Assembly (NCBI RefSeq): GCF_947497555.1
Contig: NZ_CANMGY010000006.1
Coordinates: forward strand, 62,001 to 126,000
Origin: an uncultured Umboniibacter sp.
Lineage (GTDB): Bacteria > Pseudomonadota > Gammaproteobacteria > Pseudomonadales > DSM-25080
DNA: 64,000 nt
Reading direction: 5' to 3'
A model generated the notes under the pieces. It was not told the DNA's origin. It was given only the letters and a program-made list of their open reading frames with translations, and did not search any database. Positions 40,729 to 46,968 of the stretch are shown in pieces (position 1 is the first letter of the stretch; each line of letters starts with the position of its first letter). The position numbers and the translations under genes were made by a program.

Positions 40729-41062
40729 CGGCTACCTCCCTCATTACCCCAACGAGAAGAATGACACCAATGCTCTGACGCGTAAGCTCATACAGAGGCT
40801 CTGTTGGCAAAGCACCGCCGCATTATTGCCGCCGCGATGCTCAGCGAAGCCAACGCATGGTATATTTAACAAAACCTGATGCTTAGAAGGTGGTGGCAGC
40901 AGCTTGATTGATAAGGCAATAACTATTAGCATGCAGGAGTGAAGCGAACTTGCGAGTCCACTAACGGATTCATTGCAGGGGGTCTCCATTGCAGCCACTT
41001 TGCAGCCGTTGAGTAATACCCTGGCAGTGGGTGGTTTAGACTACTAATAAAAGGAGTAAGAA
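40729..41062 (+). other. Intergenic region between kinase and small secreted protein gene
   Basis: No protein gene is supported in 334 bases. The sequence repeats GCAGCC motifs near 40995-41020. I looked for a sigma-54 promoter and found none with GG-N10-GC spacing. A strong ribosome site (AAAGGAG, 7 nt before the next ATG) closes the region. There is no terminator after the kinase, so read-through from the kinase gene is possible. Confidence 0.35.
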
Positions 41063-41602
41063 ATGTCTAGGAAGTTAAGTTGTACTGGGCAATCTAGCCC
41101 GCTCAAGCGCGTTAAGGGCCTGGTCCGTTTCGTGGCGTTGATTCCCTGCCTTTTTATGGGCTCAGCCTGGGCAAACGAATCGGCGTGTGAGACAAGTACC
41201 ATTGATGCCATTCCCAACCTGGTGGTGCCGATTTATATCGACAAACAGCACGTGGTGGGTAATCACCCTCAACTTACTCGTGATTACGTGAGCTACGAAG
41301 TGAGCTTGGGCGCCAATAATGAATATGACAATTTCTGCATGACTCAGGATGAAGCAACCCTGTTATACACGCTGGAAGATTCACGGTTTGAATTTGTCGA
41401 CATGCAGTACTACGAAAATGGCTTGCCCTCAACACAGATGGTTCAAATCGATATTCATAAGCAGTATGTGCGCGTCGTTTATCAACGCAGTAATGACAAC
41501 TCATTGAAATACACCATTACCCTGCGTGAAAAACGAACCGGCGCGGTGATTGTGCTCGACCCATCGCTATCTACTAGCTCAGATGGTGCCAACCCCCCGT
41601 AA
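41063..41602 (+). CDS. Small secreted protein of the kinase island, DP-EP-like
   Basis: A 179-aa precursor with a long signal peptide (basic region, then VRFVALIPCLFMGSAWA-NE, cleavage near residue 38), so exported to the periplasm or beyond. Mature features are two cysteines (CETS and FCMTQ), a beta-rich middle and YTITLREKRTGAVIVLDP before a Ser-rich tail ending NPP. The last part resembles the C-terminus of the protein at 44046-44594 (YQFAFVVEDASGVV...DPE, ending TPP); both recall the small DP-EP family. It may be a ligand or target sensed by the kinase ectodomain; this is inference. The start is set by a strong AAAGGAG. Confidence 0.7.
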   Translation: MSRKLSCTGQSSPLKRVKGLVRFVALIPCLFMGSAWANESACETSTIDAIPNLVVPIYIDKQHVVGNHPQLTRDYVSYEVSLGANNEYDNFCMTQDEATLLYTLEDSRFEFVDMQYYENGLPSTQMVQIDIHKQYVRVVYQRSNDNSLKYTITLREKRTGAVIVLDPSLSTSSDGANPP

Positions 41603-41611
41603 CTAAAAACG

Positions 41612-41629
41612 GAGGGCTAATAAGCCCTC
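41612..41629. repeat. Inverted repeat at the junction of the duplicated fragment
   Basis: GAGGGCT (41612-41618), AATA, AGCCCTC (41623-41629) is a perfect 7-bp stem just after the stop of the small secreted protein gene. Its right arm is the first bases of the duplicated kinase fragment. On the minus strand it is followed by CGTTTTTAG, so it could act as a weak terminator for antisense transcription. Confidence 0.6.
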
Positions 41630-41776
41630 AATAACTACGAGCGTTTGCCTTTGCACTACTGGCTCTACCAAGCCCGCAATGACGAGCGCGCCGACGCGAC
41701 CCGCCAACAGGCTTTGGACGATGGCATCGGTGAAGTACTTCTGGATATACCTTGGCCGAATAAAGGGATACACTAA
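41622..41776 (+). pseudogene. Fragment of kinase 3' end (direct repeat copy 2)
   Basis: Bases 41622-41757 repeat the end of the kinase gene at 135 of 136 positions. Read in the kinase frame, a TAA stands directly before the fragment, then about 45 kinase residues follow, then a different tail (PNKGIH) and a stop at 41774-41776. There is no start codon or ribosome site, so it is a remnant. The unlike tail suggests it is the end of a second kinase-like gene whose body was lost, or a gene-conversion product. Confidence 0.8.
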
Positions 41777-41813
41777 TTGCTCTCTAAACCGTTGATACGA
41801 CAAGGAGCATAAC

Positions 41814-44045
41814 ATGAGCACACTGACGTTTGAGCCCATACACGCCCCTTTTTGGCAAGCCACCGAAGGGTCATTACGGCCGCATTTTGCGGTACTCATC
41901 GAAGCCAACGACAGCTGCATTCAACACCCAGCGTTATTAGCTATTGACCAGCAATCCAGTGACTCGGGGCAATTTGCTGTCTTCGACGGTCGGCCCATTG
42001 CAGTGGACGATGCGTTCGCAACGGCCACCGCGAGTCGCCGCTTGGCCGCCGCGTTGGATGTTTGTCACAACCTTACCCTGCTGCACGAGCACGGCTGTTC
42101 ACCTCGCGCGCTAAGCCTCAATAGCCTCGTTTTCGAAGAAGGTCGGCTGCTGATTGTTCCCGTGGGACCAACGCTCACCGATGCGTTGCGTCAATATGAC
42201 GCGCACCGTCTCTGTGCTACCCTGCTGGAAATATTCGGGGGTCGTCTTGGCGAAACACCCGCCTCAACCAATGATCATGTACTAAACGGTCTGCTGCTGC
42301 GCTTAAGCCAATCAACAGCTGATTCGCCGGCACTTGAGCCCGCTGAGCTCATGACCGCACTCACCCACCTTCAGGCGCATCATCAGCAGCGCAATACGGC
42401 GATTAGCTTCAACGAAGGTGAGCCGGGCACCAAAGATGAATCGGCAACACGGGTCATCGACAGCGTGCCTGTATCAAAATCTCGCAAGGGCCTCTGGTTG
42501 AGTCTGGCGGCTGTCACAACACTGGGCCTGGCACTCATTGCCATGCTCACTCTACCCTCAACACCTAAAGCGCCAGTAAGCATTGGGGTGCAGATAAACA
42601 TTACGGGTCTAGATGACAGCACCACTGAGGTGGCGCGCACGGTACTGGAATATCAGCTTGTAAGCCTGCTAAATGAATCGTCGGAATTTACCGCTGTAAG
42701 CGCCCGACAGCTACCAAGTGGGGTACCGGAGGAGATGATTTGGCGCTCGCTAGGTACGGAGTCTGGCATCACCGCCACACTGAACTGTGTGAGCGCCCAG
42801 GAATGTCAGCTTGAGGCAAGCATTGCGGACATCAATAATCAGCTGCAAAAGCTTGAAGGGCCCGTTCGTCTTAGCTATAACGCACCGGACCCGGTACAAC
42901 TTCGGGCCCTATTCTCATCATTATTAGCCACTAGCTTAGCGCTGAATGATCAGCCATTAGGTGCTGACGATTATGCCCTACTCACCGAAGCTGATGCGGC
43001 AATTTCCGCACGAAGCGGGCTAGCACCAGCTCGCCTGGAGCAGTTGTTTGCCTTGGCTGAAACCAGCCAAAGCCCACTGATTACCCGAAAATTACTCAAA
43101 GTGCTCAAGGACCAGAATGATGCAACAAGCATAACGCGTTTCGGTGAGTTACTCGCTTCCCGTGAAAACACCATCAGCGAGCGCGACCACCTCTCTCTGT
43201 CCATTGCATACGAAGTGTATTTGCGTCGCAACACGAATATTCAATCGCAACTAAATCGCTTGGGTGTACTGGAGCTCCACTACGGAATTCATGAGAATGA
43301 CGTGCTCACGCGGGCGGCACGACACTTCTACCTCAATGACCCACAATCAGCCTACAACGAGCTGGTAAGGGCCATTGAAATTTCCCCGAGCTGGCGCTTA
43401 GAAAGCGCCGCGGTCTGGTATGCTAGTGCGGTGTTAGCGAACTTTGCGCTGGTTGAACGACACGTTGAATCACTTTTGCGGTTTCAGCCCAATAACCAGG
43501 CCATTCGAAGGCAACAGCTCAACGTGGCAATTCCCCGCGCACGCCTCGATTGGCTATATGAAGGAGCCCAATTCTTCGCTGATCAAGTGGATCAGCGCAA
43601 TCAGGCGTTGGCGTGGATTGCCATTTATAACGGTGACTGGGAGCAGGCGCGCCAGTTGATGGAAGCGGCGTATCTGCAGCTTAACTCAGAGCAGAGCGAA
43701 GGTCAGGCGGTTAACGCCTACTTAACCTTACTGTATGCCGATACTTTACGCAAAACTGGGGATACCACGGCCAGCATGCTCTTATATGATGAGCTGCTTC
43801 GGCGCTATTACGCTGGCGACATTGGCGTGACTCGCGCTACTGCTATGCAATCCCTATGGCACACCCAATCGGCGGAGACCGCGATCGTGGAATTTATCGA
43901 CAATCCCGATCAAGTCGTCGAAGTCAGCATAGACCTAACACACTTTTTGCTCTTTCAAGCGATTGACCACCCCGATACAGCCAAGCTACGCGAACGATGC
44001 TTGGCGCAGGGGTTTAGTGAGCGATTATTAGCGATCCGGTTTTAG
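41814..44045 (+). CDS. Transmembrane pseudokinase paralogue with TolB-like and TPR-like region
   Basis: A 743-aa protein with the same plan as the upstream kinase: a degenerate kinase-like region (about 1-190), a transmembrane helix (about 226-247; LSLAAVTTLGLALIAMLTL), a TolB-like domain opening GVQINITGLDDSTTE, and TPR-like helices. The catalytic loop HRDLKPSN reads SPRALSLNSL (about 96-105) and DFG reads VPVG; there is no glycine loop or VAxK lysine. The helix before it (LDVCHNLTLLHEHG) keeps the kinase pattern. It should bind or modulate rather than phosphorylate, perhaps as partner of the active kinase. AAGGAG stands 7 nt before the ATG. The stop codon touches that of the convergent gene. 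Confidence 0.85.
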   Translation: MSTLTFEPIHAPFWQATEGSLRPHFAVLIEANDSCIQHPALLAIDQQSSDSGQFAVFDGRPIAVDDAFATATASRRLAAALDVCHNLTLLHEHGCSPRALSLNSLVFEEGRLLIVPVGPTLTDALRQYDAHRLCATLLEIFGGRLGETPASTNDHVLNGLLLRLSQSTADSPALEPAELMTALTHLQAHHQQRNTAISFNEGEPGTKDESATRVIDSVPVSKSRKGLWLSLAAVTTLGLALIAMLTLPSTPKAPVSIGVQINITGLDDSTTEVARTVLEYQLVSLLNESSEFTAVSARQLPSGVPEEMIWRSLGTESGITATLNCVSAQECQLEASIADINNQLQKLEGPVRLSYNAPDPVQLRALFSSLLATSLALNDQPLGADDYALLTEADAAISARSGLAPARLEQLFALAETSQSPLITRKLLKVLKDQNDATSITRFGELLASRENTISERDHLSLSIAYEVYLRRNTNIQSQLNRLGVLELHYGIHENDVLTRAARHFYLNDPQSAYNELVRAIEISPSWRLESAAVWYASAVLANFALVERHVESLLRFQPNNQAIRRQQLNVAIPRARLDWLYEGAQFFADQVDQRNQALAWIAIYNGDWEQARQLMEAAYLQLNSEQSEGQAVNAYLTLLYADTLRKTGDTTASMLLYDELLRRYYAGDIGVTRATAMQSLWHTQSAETAIVEFIDNPDQVVEVSIDLTHFLLFQAIDHPDTAKLRERCLAQGFSERLLAIRF

Positions 44046-44054
44046 TTACGGGGG
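44040..44054 (-). repeat. Shared 3' end motif of the two small protein genes (inverted copy)
   Basis: Read on the minus strand, CCCCCGTAACTAAAA here is identical to 41594-41608 on the plus strand, and both are followed by one variable base and CGG. Each copy encodes the final Pro-Pro and stop of a small island protein. The two copies flank the pseudokinase gene as a 15-bp inverted repeat. Confidence 0.8.
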
Positions 44055-44594
44055 AGTGGTACCGCTTGATCCAGTATGTACTTCTGGATCCGGTGAAGCC
44101 GTTACCACGCCGCTTGCATCTTCCACCACAAAGGCAAATTGGTAGCGCCAGTCGGCCCAATCTTCGTTTGTCGCTTTCTTGAATGTCAGCTCCAATTCCC
44201 CTTGCTTGATTTTAGCGGTAAGCTGTTTCTTAGCACCTGGGTTAGTGAGCCAAGCAATTCCGTCCTCGTACTCGCGGGTAGGTTCGGAGTCGTCGGGCAC
44301 CGCCACTTCACCTGGGCCAGCCGCGAAGCTAAAGCCATTCGGCAAGCTGAAGATCATTTTATAGTTACCACCTGAATTACCGCGATTGTCGTCAGGGTAT
44401 ATGATGGAGAAGTTGTCAATAAAGGTTGTACCTGACGCAAGCGCTATCGACATAGGCCAACTGCCGGTCTCGGTTGGCTTACCGTTTGGGTAGTTGGTGG
44501 TATTGGGATATAAAGCCACGTTAACCTCGCGATTCTGGCTTTGATCAACGCTTATACAGACGGATACTGATATAGCAGGCTTTGATGCAGGCAT
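44046..44594 (-). CDS. Small beta-rich protein of the kinase island, DP-EP-like
   Basis: A 182-aa protein without a signal peptide. It is rich in Asn, Gly, Pro and Ser, mostly beta, and near the C-terminus has WRYQFAFVVEDASGVVTASP followed by DPEV, a pattern I associate with the DP-EP family of small proteins; it ends SSGTTPP. The function of that family is not known to me. AAGGA lies 6 nt before the ATG, and a perfect CRP core site lies 31-46 bp upstream. It is convergent with the pseudokinase gene, stop against stop, and lies downstream of the sigma-54 promoter at 45068-45084, although a terminator intervenes. Confidence 0.7.
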   Translation of the reverse strand: MPASKPAISVSVCISVDQSQNREVNVALYPNTTNYPNGKPTETGSWPMSIALASGTTFIDNFSIIYPDDNRGNSGGNYKMIFSLPNGFSFAAGPGEVAVPDDSEPTREYEDGIAWLTNPGAKKQLTAKIKQGELELTFKKATNEDWADWRYQFAFVVEDASGVVTASPDPEVHTGSSGTTPP

Positions 44595-44624
44595 ACTTCT
44601 TCCTTAGTTGATGCATAATTAGTG

Positions 44625-44640
44625 TGTGATTAATGTCACA
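44625..44640. promoter_or_regulatory. CRP-binding site
   Basis: TGTGATTAATGTCACA matches the CRP core TGTGA-N6-TCACA exactly. Its centre is 38 bp before the start codon of the gene at 44046-44594, so it overlaps or borders that promoter. At this distance it could repress, or activate a nearly leaderless transcript. Confidence 0.65.
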
Positions 44641-44715
44641 TAATATCATTGTCCATACAACTATTTGTGTTGAATATTCTCAATTTTTTTGCTGTTTTGT
44701 CTTCTGTACAACGCG

Positions 44716-44775
44716 TTAGTTAGGTAGCTAGGTAGCTAGGTAGGTAGCTAGGTAGGTAGGTGGTAGCTAGGTAGG
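44716..44775. repeat. TAGG/TAGC tetranucleotide tract
   Basis: About 60 bp made of TAGG and TAGC tetramers (for example TTAGGTAGCTAGGTAGC) with one interruption (GGTGGTAGC near 44760). The 4-bp period makes it prone to slippage. It lies between the CRP site and the minus-strand terminator. Confidence 0.85.
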
Positions 44776-44828
44776 GAATTTGAGGAAGACCCATGTAGCG
44801 GAATGCGCTAGCAACAATGTAACGGGGC

Positions 44829-44854
44829 AAAAAAAAATGGCCCACAGGGGGCCA
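44829..44854 (-). terminator. Rho-independent terminator, minus strand
   Basis: Minus-strand TGGCCC/GGGCCA stem (44838-44843 with 44849-44854), 5-nt loop, followed in the direction of transcription by nine T (A at 44829-44837). Confidence 0.85.
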
Positions 44855-45057
44855 AGTCTAGGTCAGAGAGAGATATCACAGGCGTTCCATTCCTTTGGGG
44901 GAAAACTAATCCGTTAACAGTGCCCGTGTTACTAAATATGACAAGTAAGTTTGAAGGTTCTTCCTATACAACCTCCAAACTTGGTAAGCGGTCTAATACA
45001 TCGTGTATTAGGTGGGCTATCCATGCCCAAAGTCGCTCAACCCGCAATCCTTTGCTA
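44829..45057 (-). ncRNA. Candidate sigma-54-dependent structured RNA (about 230 nt)
   Basis: The RNA is bounded by a perfect sigma-54 promoter (predicted +1 near 45057) and a rho-independent terminator (44829-44854), with no convincing ORF between. Three hairpins follow one another: TGGGC/GCCCA (45013-45029), an 8-bp perfect stem CTAATACA/TGTATTAG (44993-45011) and a 13-bp stem with one mismatch (44947-44959 with 44970-44982). An ORF of about 30 codons overlaps the stems but has no ribosome site. I do not recognise the family; it is not an obvious Qrr, GlmY/Z or CrcZ sequence. It could also be a leader controlling the gene at 44046-44594. Confidence 0.55.
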
Positions 45058-45067
45058 CTTACCTTAA

Positions 45068-45084
45068 AGCAATAGCCGTGCCAA
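45068..45084 (-). promoter_or_regulatory. Sigma-54 (-24/-12) promoter, perfect consensus
   Basis: The minus strand reads TTGGCACGGCTATTGCT, an exact match to the sigma-54 consensus YTGGCACG-N4-TTGCW with correct GG-N10-GC spacing. The predicted start of transcription is near 45057. Two palindromes about 110-150 bp upstream could be activator sites, and a sigma-54 activator is encoded 7 kb away in the same island. Confidence 0.82.
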
Positions 45085-45191
45085 CTTTTAAAAAATCCTG
45101 CTAAACGCCGTAATTACGGGTGATGTAGGGGTAAAGACCGAATTAGAGAGATATTTCCTGTTCTGTTTTTTTCGCAATGATGTGGTTTTTG

Positions 45192-45226
45192 ACAGATCAA
45201 ATCTGTTTTTAACAGATCTAATCCGT
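45192..45226. promoter_or_regulatory. Tandem palindromes, probable upstream activator sites
   Basis: ACAGATCAAATCTGT (45192-45206, perfect 6-3-6 inverted repeat) and ACAGATCTAATCCGT (45212-45226, one mismatch) are spaced exactly 20 bp apart, two helical turns. They lie upstream of the sigma-54 promoter at a typical enhancer distance. They are not inside a gene; csdA-csdE ends at 45296. Confidence 0.65.
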
Positions 45227-45295
45227 GGGAACACGAGGTATTGTTGGATGTCATTACTCATCGACTCGCCTTGAAGAGGAAGGCGTGTTTCAAAG

Positions 45296-46966
45296 TCACG
45301 CGTCACCGTGAAGCGCTGCTACTACCGCCTTAACCCCATTACCCCGAGTTGCGGTCACGAAACGCCCTAAACCGAGTTCATCCACCCAACTATCTAGATT
45401 AAAGCTAACTAAGTCATCATACGTCTTAGCCTGTAATTCATCGCTGAGTAACAACAGTAAACCCCGCATGGTGTCACTCTCTGCATCCACAGCAAACTGT
45501 AATGTTGGCGTTTTGCTGACAATGGCTAACCAAAGCTGAGTTTCACAGCCTGGCACCAAATTTTGAGTAGTGCGAACACTCACATCAAAGCGCGCGGCAC
45601 GGCGACCCAATTGCATGAGCGCCTGGAAGCGTTCTTCTGAGCGGTGAGCTCGGCACTGCTGATAGTCCGCCACTGCGTTGGCATTTAGCTGCTGCGCAGC
45701 TGCTAGGTCCGTGAGCGAGAACACCCGTGCGGTGGTGGATGTTGTCTGCTGTTCCCACTGCAATAAGGTATGCATTAGGTGGTCTATTTCAGCGTGAGTG
45801 TTATAGGCGGCAAGAGAAATACGCAAGGTTCCGGAAAGCCCAAGGGCTTTCATGAGCGGCATGGCACAGTGATGCCCTACTCTGACAGCAATCCCCTGCT
45901 GATCCAGAAAATACCCCAAGTCTTGCACCGCATCCTTCGTAATCAATGAAGCAATACCAATGTTCGGCTGGTCGGCACCCAGCAAGCGAAATGCGGTGAG
46001 TTCCGTTAAACGGTGTCTAAGGTAGCGATACAGCTCAGACTCATAGGCAGCCAGGCCCGCTGCCCGCTGAGCTTGCAGCCACTGAATGGCCACTGCCAAC
46101 GCACAGGCCTCGGGCCAAGCAGGTGTCCCCGGCTCAAATCGTAACGGTGGCAGTTGCTCAGTGAAACCCTGTTCACTCACATCACTAATCATCTCTCCGC
46201 CACCATTGACCGCGTGCATTGTACACAGCAGTGAATAGTTCCCCCAGAGAACCCCAACACCATTGGGGCCGTACAGTTTGTGCCCCGAGAAGACGTAGAA
46301 ATCACACCCAAGCTCCTGCACATCAACACTGAGGTGAGCAACGGCTTGTGCCCCATCAATGAGTACCTTACTGCCGTTAGCTTTGGCTGCGTCCGTTAGC
46401 GCCGCAATCGGATTAACCACACCGGTAACATTACTCGCGTGCCCCACGGCAACCAGTTTGGTGTTGGCATTCAACTTGGCTAACCAATCGTTTAGGTCTA
46501 AGCACCCCTGTTCATCTACCCGCGCGAAAACTACCTTGGCCCCAGTGCGCTGCGCAAGCAGTTGCCACGGCACAATATTCGCGTGATGCTCGGCTTGGGT
46601 GAGCAGGATTTCATCACCGCGCCCAATATTGAGATTGCCCCAGGACTGTGCCACTAAGTTGATGGCATCCGTAGTACCCCGAGTAAAGATACATTCCTTC
46701 GCCGAAGCATTAATAAACTCAGCCACTTGAGCCCGTGCCGACTCAAAGCGTTGCGTGGCTTCCGCGGCAAGTGTGTGCGCCGCGCGATGCACATTGGCGT
46801 AACTTTTCTGTAGACAATGGTTGAGTTCATCCACCACCGCTCGTGGCTTCTGCGCCGTGGCAGCGCTATCGAAATAGCACAGCGGCAGGTCCCCCAGGCG
46901 TTTTCGCAGTTGGGGAAATTCGCGCCTCAGTTTGGCAACATTGAAATCAACTTCAACTTGGCTCAT
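45296..46966 (-). CDS. CsdA-CsdE fusion: cysteine desulfurase with C-terminal SufE-like sulfur acceptor
   Basis: A 556-aa two-domain protein. Residues 1-405 are a class V PLP cysteine desulfurase of the CsdA/SufS type: YFDSAATAQKP, HHANIVPW, the PLP lysine in SGHKLYGPNG (Lys230) and the catalytic Cys367 in VRVGHHCAMPLM. Residues about 430-556 match SufE/CsdE, with RFQALMQLGRRA, the acceptor cysteine in LVPGCETQLW (Cys474) and RGLLLLLSDEL. Normally these are two proteins. The product should pass sulfur from cysteine to an acceptor, possibly serving TcdA (10.7-11.5 kb). ATG 46966, 2 nt after tatD, is preferred over an upstream in-frame start. Confidence 0.9.
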   Translation of the reverse strand: MSQVEVDFNVAKLRREFPQLRKRLGDLPLCYFDSAATAQKPRAVVDELNHCLQKSYANVHRAAHTLAAEATQRFESARAQVAEFINASAKECIFTRGTTDAINLVAQSWGNLNIGRGDEILLTQAEHHANIVPWQLLAQRTGAKVVFARVDEQGCLDLNDWLAKLNANTKLVAVGHASNVTGVVNPIAALTDAAKANGSKVLIDGAQAVAHLSVDVQELGCDFYVFSGHKLYGPNGVGVLWGNYSLLCTMHAVNGGGEMISDVSEQGFTEQLPPLRFEPGTPAWPEACALAVAIQWLQAQRAAGLAAYESELYRYLRHRLTELTAFRLLGADQPNIGIASLITKDAVQDLGYFLDQQGIAVRVGHHCAMPLMKALGLSGTLRISLAAYNTHAEIDHLMHTLLQWEQQTTSTTARVFSLTDLAAAQQLNANAVADYQQCRAHRSEERFQALMQLGRRAARFDVSVRTTQNLVPGCETQLWLAIVSKTPTLQFAVDAESDTMRGLLLLLSDELQAKTYDDLVSFNLDSWVDELGLGRFVTATRGNGVKAVVAALHGDA

Positions 46967-46968
46967 AG

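Noticed and set aside
40741..41062. Sigma-54 promoter for the small secreted protein gene
   Set aside because: TGGC motifs are present (near 40805, 40896 and 41030) but none has GC at the correct distance.
44893..45010. Short ORF of about 30 codons in the candidate RNA
   Set aside because: No ribosome site before its ATG and it crosses the stems; kept only as a remote dual-function possibility.
45088..45306. Minus-strand reading frame of 72 codons between csdA-csdE and the sigma-54 promoter
   Set aside because: It covers the palindromes and the sigma-54 promoter, has unnatural Ser/Arg/Asn-rich composition and matches no family; only a weak AAGG stands before an internal ATG.
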